NCBI RefSeq assembly: GCF_028683135.1
Contig: NZ_JAJUBB010000001.1
Span: 186,001-250,000, forward strand
Source of the DNA: Enterovibrio qingdaonensis
GTDB lineage: Bacteria > Pseudomonadota > Gammaproteobacteria > Enterobacterales > Vibrionaceae
Length of the DNA stretch: 64,000 nucleotides
Direction: 5' to 3'
Shown piece by piece: positions 1 through 7,476 of the stretch. The notes under the pieces were generated by a model. That model saw nothing but the letters and a program-made list of their open reading frames with translations. It ran no database searches and had not been told where the DNA came from. Both the position numbers and the translations under genes were made by a program. Within the stretch, counting starts at the first letter, position 1; each line of letters opens with the position of its first letter.

Positions 1-219
1 GCATTAGTCGCAATGCTGATCACAAGAAGATTAAGCAAACAACAAGGTTCTGATGCACTAATGTTAATCGCATTTATCGCCGTATCCACCGTTATCTCTT
101 TGTTCATGTCAAACGTTGATCATGCGGGTCACTTTGGCGGATTTTTAGGCGGAGCCCTCGTTGGACTTTTTTGTGGTGTCAGAGAGAAAAAGGAAAAGCA
201 CATTAATGCAGCATTGTGA
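1..219 (+). CDS. rhomboid family intramembrane serine protease, C-terminal part
   Basis: The reading frame is open from the first base, so this is the 3' end of a gene that begins upstream of the window. About 72 residues are visible. They contain a hydrophobic helix, then NVDHAGHFGGFLGGALVG and a short basic tail (VREKKEKH). The His-x-x-His-Phe-Gly-Gly arrangement matches the last catalytic helix of rhomboids, where a histidine pairs with a serine in an earlier helix not visible here. Rhomboids cleave substrate helices inside the inner membrane. Family assignment rests on this one helix. A related rhomboid-like membrane protein without protease activity cannot be excluded until the serine is seen. 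Confidence 0.75.
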   Translation, partial: ALVAMLITRRLSKQQGSDALMLIAFIAVSTVISLFMSNVDHAGHFGGFLGGALVGLFCGVREKKEKHINAAL

Positions 220-360
220 TGGTAAAACAATCATCCCGATTAGTTGTGAATTAAAACTTACAAACCCCTGACATATACCGTATTTTGCTCGGTATGGTAC
301 TCGCCTTCGATACGCATATGCGTTTGTCCCAAAAGCGCATAAATGAGGAGTACCATATCA

Positions 361-987
361 ATGCGTAAGTCAATTCCCGTTATTACTCTGTTAGCTGCAT
401 CCCTCGCTCTTGGAGGCTGTGCATCTAATACAGGCACTGGTGCAGCAATTGGCGCAGCCAGTGGTGCCCTGATTGGTAAGACGACGAGCAACCATAAGAA
501 TAAACGCGCGTTCATTGGTGCTGCGATCGGCGCACTGGCTGGTGCAGCGGTTGGTCAGTATATGGACAGACAAGAAGCGGCATTTCGTGAAGAACTTGCA
601 GGCTCTGGTATTGATGTCGTGCGTGAAGGTGACAACATTCGTCTCATCATGCCTTCAAACATTACGTTTGCAACGAACCAAAGCAGCATCTCACCAAGCT
701 TTGACACCACACTGAACGCCGTTGCGCGTGTCATGAACAAATATGACAAAACGCACCTAAGCATTGAAGGTTTCACCGACAGTTCTGGTGAGGCTTCTTA
801 CAACATGATGCTGTCTGAAAAGCGCGCTGAAAGCGTGAAGAATTACCTTCAGATGCAAGGCATCAACGCACAGCGTCTTTACGCGACAGGCTTTGGCGAG
901 ACGCAGCCTATCGCCTCAAATACGACGGCAAATGGTCGTGCGAAAAACCGCCGTGTTGAAATTCAGATTGTTCCGAATCAGGAATAA
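361..987 (+). CDS. OmpA-family outer-membrane lipoprotein with glycine zipper
   Basis: A lipoprotein of about 208 residues. The signal peptide ends in the lipobox LGGC, so the mature protein starts at a lipid-modified cysteine. Next come a Gly/Ala-rich glycine-zipper stretch (two GAAIGA-type segments, about residues 28-65) and a C-terminal OmpA-like peptidoglycan-binding domain, with GFTDSSG and an NRRVEIQI end. The ATG at 361 is preferred over the in-frame ATG at 343 because AGGAG at 346-350 is well spaced for it and because the signal peptide then starts MRKS. The architecture is that of YiaD-like proteins that tie the outer membrane to the cell wall. It is probably monocistronic, with a hairpin downstream. 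Confidence 0.85.
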   Translation: MRKSIPVITLLAASLALGGCASNTGTGAAIGAASGALIGKTTSNHKNKRAFIGAAIGALAGAAVGQYMDRQEAAFREELAGSGIDVVREGDNIRLIMPSNITFATNQSSISPSFDTTLNAVARVMNKYDKTHLSIEGFTDSSGEASYNMMLSEKRAESVKNYLQMQGINAQRLYATGFGETQPIASNTTANGRAKNRRVEIQIVPNQE

Positions 988-1001
988 AAAAGCGTTAGAA
1001 C

Positions 1002-1030
1002 AAGGGCACGAAAGTGCCTTTGTTATTCTT
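1002..1030 (+). terminator. probable terminator after the OmpA-like gene
   Basis: GGCAC-GAAA-GTGCC forms a 5-bp stem with a GNRA-type loop, followed by a T-rich stretch (TTTGTTATTCTT). It lies 15 bases after the stop codon. The stem is short, so the call is moderate. Confidence 0.5.
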
Positions 1031-1204
1031 CCCCTCCGGTTAAATCAACCTATTTATACTTCCCTTCCCTTTGCATCACCGTGCCAGCTTCCGCATATTC
1101 GACGTAAGCACACCTAAAAAAGTGCATGTTTGACATCATCACGCTCTTCTTGTTATTTTGGTTTCGCATCGAAACCTTAATGCGTAATTACACGAGGGGG
1201 AAAC

Positions 1205-1759
1205 ATGTTAAACAATATTCCAGGACGTCAATTCAACCTAAATGTAAGTCATTGGTTCAACACAGAGAAAGAGCATCAGATTTCTGACTTTGAGGGAAAA
1301 GTCGTCGTGATTTATGTCTTCCAAATGTTATGTCCGGGCTGCATTTCCCATGGACTGCCGCTCGCGAAGAACATTCAGCAGTCTTTTCGTGCCGATGATG
1401 TGCAGGTGATTGGCTTGCACTCCGTCTTTGAGCATCATGATGTCATGACACCCAAAGCCCTTCAGGCATTTATTCACGAATATCGACTAACATTTCCCGT
1501 TGCCGTTGATAAACCCAGCCAACATAGCCACCTTCCTGAAACGATGAAAGCCTATCAATTCGGGGGAACACCTACGATCTTAGTTATCGATCAACACGGT
1601 AGGTTGCGGTTAAACCATTTCGGTACAATCAATGAATTGCAATTGGGTGCAATCATTGGCTCGTTGCTCGAAGAAAATGAACCTCTACAACGGAATGAAA
1701 ACAATTCAATAGAAGATACATCGCAATCTGGATGTGATGAGAATGGATGCAGCATTTAG
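1205..1759 (+). CDS. thioredoxin-fold redoxin (TlpA/peroxiredoxin-like)
   Basis: A 184-residue protein without a signal peptide. It has the layout of AhpC/TSA-redoxin proteins: a beta strand (VVVIYVFQ) followed by MLCPGC, with two cysteines in a CPGC redox motif at about residues 46-49, and then the cis-proline loop GGTPTILVID. The C-terminal tail carries two more cysteines (SGCDENGCSI), which could resolve a disulfide or bind metal. Likely a cytoplasmic thiol-disulfide oxidoreductase or peroxidase. The substrate cannot be read from the sequence. GAGGGGG just before the ATG is a good ribosome site. An 8-bp hairpin (GATGCAGC/GCTGCATC) overlaps the stop codon but lacks a T run. Confidence 0.75.
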   Translation: MLNNIPGRQFNLNVSHWFNTEKEHQISDFEGKVVVIYVFQMLCPGCISHGLPLAKNIQQSFRADDVQVIGLHSVFEHHDVMTPKALQAFIHEYRLTFPVAVDKPSQHSHLPETMKAYQFGGTPTILVIDQHGRLRLNHFGTINELQLGAIIGSLLEENEPLQRNENNSIEDTSQSGCDENGCSI

Positions 1760-1927
1760 CTGCATCTCTACATGTCCCGCAAACTTTCAATATTGGCAGC
1801 CAATGTAGAAAGCGTTTTGGGTGTTATAGCTTGGATAAACATCGATAACTTCTGCATTGCTCAACGTTTCGCTACTTATTGTTTTAAAGACTGATTTTTT
1901 AACGACTGTTTTTTTAACGACTAATTG

Positions 1928-2308
1928 TCATAGTGCCGATAAATCAGCGAACACCAAATAGTCCGTGATCAATCCTTTCTCCACTTGTAAGTGTGTCGCG
2001 AAAACGGCTGAGGTGTTGCTACCATCTAGCCTTTCGTAATAAACAGAACCATAGCAGTTAACTTTCGCTGCTCCACTCTCCTCGGGAGCCTGAAACACAA
2101 CCTCCTCAATGCTATGGCTCATTGACTTTATGCTTTCAAAGAAGTGGCGATTACCTTCTAAAATTTGTCCTTTATTAATAACCTCTGGATTATTTCCAAG
2201 GCGAAAACGGCATTGTTCGGCGAGTACATCGCTTAAATAGCCAACATCTTTCCTGTCCACGGCATGATAGAGATCGTGCACAAAAGTAGTGGCATCTTGC
2301 TTATCCAT
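1928..2308 (-). CDS. NTF2-like (SnoaL-type) small protein
   Basis: A 126-residue protein with the pattern of the NTF2-like alpha+beta barrel: an N-terminal helix (TTFVHDLYHAVDRKD), a LAEQCRFRLGN segment, and beta strands ending in GLITDYLVFADLS. Such proteins are small enzymes or binding proteins for hydrophobic ligands. No catalytic residues can be assigned with confidence. It lies 18 bases downstream of the VOC gene on the same strand, so the two are probably co-transcribed and share a pathway. The divergent LysR gene is the likely regulator. Substrate unknown. Confidence 0.6.
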   Translation of the reverse strand: MDKQDATTFVHDLYHAVDRKDVGYLSDVLAEQCRFRLGNNPEVINKGQILEGNRHFFESIKSMSHSIEEVVFQAPEESGAAKVNCYGSVYYERLDGSNTSAVFATHLQVEKGLITDYLVFADLSAL

Positions 2309-2326
2309 TCTTCTTTCCTCAACTGA

Positions 2327-2800
2327 TTAGATTATTGGCGTCACTTTCTTTTCGAGATCACCGCTTTCTCCGCCGTACATGTTCTTTTCGGCTGGGTCCT
2401 CACTGCTGTACTCTAAAAATTCAAATTGAAATCCCGCAGGATCGTTGTAATACACGGTTTTACGAAAAGGATGATTTCTGCCTTTAATGTCAACGACAAA
2501 TCCTTTGACCAGCAAACGGTCGATCAACGCTTGCAGATCATCGACTACAAAACCCATATGGGCGACACCAGGTTGAATGCCCTTTGTATCTCGAATTTCG
2601 CCTACCGCATTACTGTTTAACGTCAAATAATAGTCATCGTCTCCTACGTGTAACCAATCTCGAGATGTACCATTTTCCGCGCTTCCCCATGCCATGTTTC
2701 CCTCACCTCGCACTCGCCACTCAGGGAATGCCGTTAGCAAGAAATCCAAGGTAGGTTGGATGTTTTTCATCACAAGATTCACGTGTTCCAAGCGCACCAT
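2327..2800 (-). CDS. VOC family (glyoxalase/dioxygenase-like) protein
   Basis: A 157-residue protein starting MVRLEHVNLVMKNIQPTLDFL, typical of the first beta-alpha-beta-beta-beta module of the vicinal oxygen chelate superfamily. The second module has VAHMGFVVDDLQALIDRL and ends with FEFLEYSS. The possible metal ligands are the His in LEHVNLV, the His in VAHMGF and the Glu in FEFLEY. This fits glyoxalase I, fosfomycin-resistance or extradiol-dioxygenase relatives, and the exact reaction cannot be read. It precedes the NTF2-like gene in a two-gene unit, divergent from the LysR gene. Confidence 0.75.
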   Translation of the reverse strand: MVRLEHVNLVMKNIQPTLDFLLTAFPEWRVRGEGNMAWGSAENGTSRDWLHVGDDDYYLTLNSNAVGEIRDTKGIQPGVAHMGFVVDDLQALIDRLLVKGFVVDIKGRNHPFRKTVYYNDPAGFQFEFLEYSSEDPAEKNMYGGESGDLEKKVTPII

Positions 2801-2899
2801 AATGGCCTCCTAGTTGTTGTTGCTGTTAAGAATGTAAACGCTGATTTCACTTTAGATTCACAACAATGGATAAACAATATGGCTACAAGTAGACTCAGT

Positions 2900-2916
2900 G
2901 TTGAATATTTCTCAAC
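2900..2916. promoter_or_regulatory. candidate LysR-type box (T-N11-A) in the divergent promoter
   Basis: GTTGA and TCAAC form an inverted repeat separated by seven AT-rich bases, giving the T-N11-A pattern of LysR operators. It lies 15 bases before the LysR start and about 100 bases from the VOC start, so it could serve autoregulation and control of the VOC/NTF2 unit. The match is short and the call is inferential. Confidence 0.4.
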
Positions 2917-2931
2917 AATGATGAGCAAAAA

Positions 2932-3828
2932 ATGATGGATACCTTTAACGGAATACCGATTTTTGTCGCGGTGGCTGACAATGCGGGCTTTTCCTCAGCA
3001 GCCAGAATATTGGGCATTTCGACGTCAGCCGTGAGTAAACGTATCACTCAATTGGAGGATCAACTCGGTGCGAGGTTGTTCCATCGTACAACGCGAAAGT
3101 TAAGTCTGACTGAAGCGGGAGAACGGTATTATCAATACGCCGCTCTCGCCAATCGCGCAGCCAAACAAGCAGAAGATGCCGTTGGAGAACTGCAAGGTGA
3201 GCCCAAAGGTTTATTGAAAATACATTTACCCATGACGATTGGCCAAATGTATATCGCCCCGCTAATTCCCGAGTTTCTTGCACGTCACCCAGGAATTGAG
3301 ATCGATCTTGTGTTGGGTGACAACCCCACCAACCTCGTTGAGCAGGGATACGACTTGGCTATTCGAGCCGGTGACATGCCTGATTCATCACTCATTGCAC
3401 GGCGTTTGGAGCCACTCCATAGCGTAGTCTGTGTTTCTCCCTCGTTTTATAAAGCGCACAAAGAGCAACTCAAAAAACCAGCCCAATTGGCAAAAATTAA
3501 CTGCATTATTTATAGCTACTCCAGCAATGCAGACGTGTGGCAATTTCAATCTGCTCAAGGTGAAGACTATAAGGTCAAGGTGACGGGTAACTATCGTGTA
3601 AACAATAGCGTTGCTCTTCGAGATGCAGTTACCGCAGGCTTAGGTGCTGGGAGACTGCCTAAGATTATTGTTAAGTCAGCGATCGAACACGGTGAATTGG
3701 TCGCATTATTTGAAGACTATCAAATGCCCCACAAAAACTTGTATGCCGTTTACCCCGAGCGTAACTATTTGCCCGAAAAAGTCAGGGTGTTTTTGGATTT
3801 TATCGTTGATACGCTAAATGACAGGTAA
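2932..3828 (+). CDS. LysR family transcriptional regulator
   Basis: A 298-residue protein with the standard LysR plan. The N-terminal winged helix-turn-helix (about residues 5-65) includes SAARILGISTSAVSKRITQ and LFHRTTRKLSLTEAG. A linker helix and a type 2 periplasmic-binding-like effector domain follow (about 92-295). The HRTTRKLSLTEAG form belongs to the widespread CrgA/DsdC-like LysR group. It is divergent from the VOC/NTF2 pair, the classic arrangement in which such regulators control the neighbour. Two adjacent ATG codons (2932, 2935) could both start it, and no strong ribosome site separates them. Confidence 0.85.
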   Translation: MMDTFNGIPIFVAVADNAGFSSAARILGISTSAVSKRITQLEDQLGARLFHRTTRKLSLTEAGERYYQYAALANRAAKQAEDAVGELQGEPKGLLKIHLPMTIGQMYIAPLIPEFLARHPGIEIDLVLGDNPTNLVEQGYDLAIRAGDMPDSSLIARRLEPLHSVVCVSPSFYKAHKEQLKKPAQLAKINCIIYSYSSNADVWQFQSAQGEDYKVKVTGNYRVNNSVALRDAVTAGLGAGRLPKIIVKSAIEHGELVALFEDYQMPHKNLYAVYPERNYLPEKVRVFLDFIVDTLNDR

Positions 3829-3903
3829 GCATGATAGACATCTGCACATTCACACTGTTTAGGTTTATACTCGCCGCCCATTTTCGACATCAGGCTCAAC
3901 ACA

Positions 3904-4395
3904 ATGATCATCCTTACCACCAACGTTGGCGACATTGAGATCGAACTCAATATGGACAAAGCACCCGTCTCGTCCAAAAATTTCCTGCGCTACTGTAACG
4001 AAGGATTTTATGAAGGGACAACGTTCCACCGTGTCATCGACGGCTTTATGATCCAAGGCGGTGGATATACGGAAAGTATGCAAGAAAAACCATCGCGAGG
4101 ACCGATTGCCAATGAAGCAAACCGTGGTCTGAAAAACCAAATCGGCACGATTGCCATGGCACGCACCGATGCACCACATTCCGCGACATCGGAGTTTTTC
4201 ATCAACCTCGCTGACAACGCGTTTCTCGATTTTACCGCCACCACAAACCTAGGCTGGGGCTATGCCGTGTTTGGGAAAGTGACCGCAGGCATGGAAGTCG
4301 TAAACCAAATCGCGAAGGTGAAAACCACGTCAAAGATGGGTCACGATGACGTTCCTTGCGAGCCGATAGTGATCACAAAGGTTACCGTTAAGTAG
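3904..4395 (+). CDS. ppiB: peptidyl-prolyl cis-trans isomerase B (cyclophilin)
   Basis: A 163-residue cytoplasmic cyclophilin, the usual length of PpiB. It has no signal peptide, unlike PpiA. It shows the catalytic stretch [13 protein letters not shown] with the active-site arginine, the [19 protein letters not shown] motif and WGYAVFGKV. It speeds proline isomerisation during folding. It is a single gene, with a -10-like TATACT element upstream near 3870. The stop is followed by an intergenic stretch and then the convergent prepilin gene. Confidence 0.95.
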   Translation: MIILTTNVGDIEIELNMDKAPVSSKNFLRYCNEGFYEGTTFHRVIDGFMIQGGGYTESMQEKPSRGPIANEANRGLKNQIGTIAMARTDAPHSATSEFFINLADNAFLDFTATTNLGWGYAVFGKVTAGMEVVNQIAKVKTTSKMGHDDVPCEPIVITKVTVK

Positions 4396-4450
4396 CGTTG
4401 GATTGAAATGCGTCAAACCGATTGTTATCAGCGTAGAAAAGTTAGCCTGA

Positions 4451-5014
4451 TTAGGAGCACTGACTAAAATCATGGCCGATAAGGGAGGGATGAACAGATG
4501 TGCTATTCCCTCCACTGTTTTGGTTTAAAAAATAGATGTAGCAGCGATCCCGATTGAGATTTCGCCCATTCGGGAATATCACGAATCCTCGGCCTGTACC
4601 AAGTGCTGTATAGCCTCGGCTTGAAAACCAATTAGCGTTCCGCTGACGCACACACCATTTAAGTGCGCCATTTTTGCAGTTATTTGAAGAGACCTGCGCA
4701 ATATCGCTAAAGTCTACCAGGTGCATAAACGTGTTTTTCCAGCGTCCATCCGGCAGATTACCTCTGACTCGAATCGTTTCACCACTATCTAAAGTAAACC
4801 GACTTTTGTTGGCACTTAGCCCATCAGGGTTCATCTTAATTTTCATCGAAACTAGCTTGTCAGCTGATGCAATCGCCCCTTTCATCGACAGCATAACGGC
4901 CTCATCAGCATCATCTCTAAAATTCAAAAATTTAGGTGATGCAACCACAGCTAAAATTCCCAGAATGACAATAACGACAATTAGTTCTAATAGTGTAAAA
5001 CCCTTCTGCCGCAT
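4451..5014 (-). CDS. type IV prepilin-like protein (orphan pilin)
   Basis: A 187-residue protein with a class III (prepilin) signal. MRQKG is cleaved before FTLLE, with Glu at +5 of the mature protein, and a hydrophobic helix follows (LIVVIVILGILAVVASPKF). The globular part contains four cysteines, two of them close to the C-terminus (DRC, FSQC), which could form disulfides as in MSHA-type or type IVa pilins. AAGGAGG lies 9 bases before the ATG. No pilus assembly, prepilin peptidase or other pilin gene is nearby, so it must use machinery encoded elsewhere (MSHA, PilA or type II secretion system). Whether it is a major or minor pilin cannot be decided. Confidence 0.8.
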   Translation of the reverse strand: MRQKGFTLLELIVVIVILGILAVVASPKFLNFRDDADEAVMLSMKGAIASADKLVSMKIKMNPDGLSANKSRFTLDSGETIRVRGNLPDGRWKNTFMHLVDFSDIAQVSSNNCKNGALKWCVRQRNANWFSSRGYTALGTGRGFVIFPNGRNLNRDRCYIYFLNQNSGGNSTSVHPSLIGHDFSQCS

Positions 5015-5420
5015 AACACCCGCCTCCTTGCGAGAGTATGATTAAGCAGCGTCACCAACGACTCGGTAGAACAACACACGTTGTTGGACTCACAACGATT
5101 AAACAAACCGACATTTTTGCTTTGGTAGCGCACCTGCCACGCTTTCTTATCGAACGCGGTTAAAAACTAGCACGGCATTTGAATTTTAAGGCAGATCTCC
5201 GTCAAATTTGTCTATATAGCAATACGTTAGTGAGTGATAAATAGATAGAGTTGTGATTTGGGACAGTTTTGCAATTGGCACAATCAGATATGTGTTTATT
5301 GGTAGCGCCCCATCCTTGCAGGTCATTCAATTTTGCGATATCTGCAGTTACATAAAAAACCACGTTAAAGAACGTGGTTTTTTGTAATCTCTGAAATATT
5401 TAGTAACCGCAGTAGCCGAA
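5015..5420. other. intergenic region upstream of the prepilin gene
   Basis: No convincing coding sequence is present in about 400 bases. It holds the prepilin promoter region, a small inverted repeat (AACAAC-ACAC-GTTGTT, 5070-5085) and, at its far end, the strong bidirectional hairpin listed separately. The middle part (5150-5340) is AT-rich and featureless as far as can be seen. Confidence 0.5.
5354..5383 (-). terminator. bidirectional rho-independent terminator
   Basis: ACCACGTT-AAAG-AACGTGGT is a perfect 8-bp stem flanked by A and T runs on both sides, so it can work in either direction. It is 37 bases past the end of the minus-strand gene at 5421-6008 and is most likely its terminator. 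Confidence 0.85.
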
Positions 5421-6008
5421 TTACAATACTCTCAGACTTTTAATCCTAAAGGTGCTTGTTTCGCCAGTCTCAAAGTTCAGTTTTGGTGAAAGGTAGATAT
5501 CTTTTACATTGCCTAAGTTCAGAGCGATTTTTTGTGTGCTTTCAGGTGCCCAGCTAGGCTGTTTAAAATCACTGGTATCAAGCTTTACAGTTACCCACTG
5601 GTCAGACGCAGGTATCACGGTTTGATAATGAGCATATGAGCCGTCACCACTCGAACCAAAATCAGACTGATTGAACTTAACCGACACGTCGGATTCAGAA
5701 CGATAGGTAATCTCTAATGTAGACACACCCGTCAATGCTGTATCCGTCGCGCAAACCAATTCAACAAAAGGCCACCTTTTGCCTTCCTGCTTCTTATACA
5801 GCGTGAATTCAACGGCAATTTCATCATTTTGGACCAGCGGGTTCGAAGCAACGAAGCTAGAGCCAAAATCGTCCGTTGCCGCTTTCCAATTAGCGGTATG
5901 AAGTAAATTGATGCCTTTGATATCCTCAGCAGCTTGCGCCAAGGGCATCACTAAAGCACTCATTAAAAGAGAACTAAACAAAAAAAACTTACTAGGAGTG
6001 AGTGTCAT
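5421..6008 (-). CDS. secreted protein with a carbohydrate-binding-like jelly-roll domain
   Basis: About 195 residues from the ATG at 6008, which gives a clean signal peptide (ending ALVMPLAQA, cut before AEDIKG). An upstream in-frame ATG at 6065 would add a basic 19-residue extension. The rest looks like one beta-sandwich domain: alternating strands, the segments VSTLEITYRS, VSVKFNQSD, WVTVKLDTSDF and QKIALNLGNVKDIYLSP, and a final FRIKSLRVL strand. This pattern resembles the CBM-like (CBM11/galactose-binding type) domains attached to polysaccharide-degrading enzymes, and the domain before the GH81 module of the gene ending at 26969 has a similar make-up. No catalytic domain is present. Function is not established. 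A polysaccharide-binding role is inferred. Confidence 0.6.
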   Translation of the reverse strand: MTLTPSKFFLFSSLLMSALVMPLAQAAEDIKGINLLHTANWKAATDDFGSSFVASNPLVQNDEIAVEFTLYKKQEGKRWPFVELVCATDTALTGVSTLEITYRSESDVSVKFNQSDFGSSGDGSYAHYQTVIPASDQWVTVKLDTSDFKQPSWAPESTQKIALNLGNVKDIYLSPKLNFETGETSTFRIKSLRVL

Positions 6009-6250
6009 CTTGCTCAAAAACCTCAATATTTTGGTGGTTTTTGTAGTATGTGTGCGTCGAAACATACTGTCTTTATCAAGAGGGATAAACTACGAGGCGC
6101 GTCATTTTGCCGTGTTTTTATCGACAACATTTGCGAGTTGCAACTGGTTTTGTATTAAGTACGTCCAAATGAAAACAACGTTAAGGTTTGCTTAGCGTGT
6201 AAATCCGGATTTCTTGTGACTTTGCAACACATTCATTTCTAGCATCCAAT

Positions 6251-6279
6251 AAAAAGGAGGTTGCTATTATGCAACCTCC
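6251..6279 (-). terminator. rho-independent terminator of the coiled-coil protein gene
   Basis: GGAGGTTGC and GCAACCTCC pair perfectly over 9 bp around a 6-base loop. On the minus strand a run of five T follows. It is 10 bases beyond the stop of the minus-strand gene at 6289-7476. Confidence 0.85.
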
Positions 6280-6288
6280 ATTGGTCTC

Positions 6289-7476
6289 TTAAAAATCAGC
6301 TTCAAATATCAGTTTTTCCCACGCCGACGAACCGTTCAAACCAACTCTGTCGCCGCAACGCCATCCCGCATTGTAACTGCTGTGAGTATGCCAACTTAAC
6401 CTGTCATTCGACCCCATATTTAAGGTATCCGCCGATGACCTGCGTACAGCTTCTCCTGCAGGAGCGAAACCCATACTGTAGTTGTTACTAAAGTACCATT
6501 GGGCTCCGTTGACCAATCGAGAAACATTTCTTCCCGAGCCATCTTCGTTGAATACGTCTTCTCTAGGTGCTTCGGCCATCACTCTTAGCACAGTGTCACC
6601 AGTGGCACGACAAGCGACAATCAAATGCGGTTTAGTACATTGTGACTGCATTTTAGCTGCTGTGGCTGAGGTATCGGAGTACAGAGCGGAGAAGCACTGT
6701 GTCCACCCATTGAGATCGTCAATTGGCACATCGTTAAGCACACCTGTAAAGTGGCTTGTGTGGAAAGCTTGTAAGCCCGCCACTGCGGTATCCAATCCAT
6801 CCAACCTTAAATTGATCGCATCTAACCGATCGTTAATATCGGCTATTTGCAAGTCGACTGATGTCAGGTGAGATTCGGCATCAACCAATCGCGCCTCATG
6901 ATCATCTAGAATCGATTGCATAGCCACGATATCTGCCAGTGCATTCACAGAGCTCACTAGAAGCGATTGGATGTTTCCAGTGTTGGCATCAACTTCAAGC
7001 TGGAGTTGGTCAACTGTGGTCCCTAGCTGTGCCAAGGCTCCGTCTATTGTAGATCGTAAATTATCAATCGATGCTCTCAACTCTCCTATGTCAGTAAGCA
7101 GTTGAGCAATATCGTTGTCATGTTGTACCTGAAGCAAATCAATACTGGCTCGAAGAGCATCTATATTATCCGCATTTACATCCACAGCGTCTTCTAACAA
7201 GAGAAGTAAACTATTAATCTCTTGTATATCTGCCTTATTACTTTCCACATCATTTTCAATAACTTCTAACGTCGCATTAATTGCTGCGATGTCAGCGGTT
7301 AGGTTGGCTGTGATTTCATTTAACGTTGAAATCGCATCAGCGTTTGCATCCACCTTGCTTTTAAGGTATTCAAAAGGCTTACCATTTAAGAATCCGTCTT
7401 TTGCAAAGGTAGCACTGGATGTTGCTAGTCCAATTAACACTGCTGTAGTAATTAGTGATTTTGCCATTGTGTTCAT
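6289..7476 (-). CDS. secreted coiled-coil protein with a C-terminal Trp/Cys-rich domain
   Basis: A 395-residue protein with a Sec signal peptide (cut near ATFA-KDG). About 210 residues follow (25-235) of heptad-rich sequence full of Asp, Asn, Ile, Leu and Ala, with repeated motifs such as ANADAIS, VDANTGNIQSL and DINDRLDAINLRLDGL. This predicts a long trimeric or dimeric coiled coil. The last 158 residues (238-395) form a separate domain with WTQCF, HLIVACRA, QWYFSNNYSMGFAP, DRLSWHT and AGWRCG, including four cysteines. I recall similar C-terminal domains in uncharacterised secreted proteins of several phyla but know no function. AGGGGGA precedes the ATG. The stalk-plus-head layout suggests a surface or extracellular fibre. 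Confidence 0.7.
   Translation of the reverse strand: MNTMAKSLITTAVLIGLATSSATFAKDGFLNGKPFEYLKSKVDANADAISTLNEITANLTADIAAINATLEVIENDVESNKADIQEINSLLLLLEDAVDVNADNIDALRASIDLLQVQHDNDIAQLLTDIGELRASIDNLRSTIDGALAQLGTTVDQLQLEVDANTGNIQSLLVSSVNALADIVAMQSILDDHEARLVDAESHLTSVDLQIADINDRLDAINLRLDGLDTAVAGLQAFHTSHFTGVLNDVPIDDLNGWTQCFSALYSDTSATAAKMQSQCTKPHLIVACRATGDTVLRVMAEAPREDVFNEDGSGRNVSRLVNGAQWYFSNNYSMGFAPAGEAVRRSSADTLNMGSNDRLSWHTHSSYNAGWRCGDRVGLNGSSAWEKLIFEADF

Noticed and set aside
1895-1922. Two copies of TTTTTTAACGACT downstream of the NTF2-like gene
   Set aside because: A 13-base repeat in a T-rich tail without pairing or other context. Most likely a local slippage duplication.
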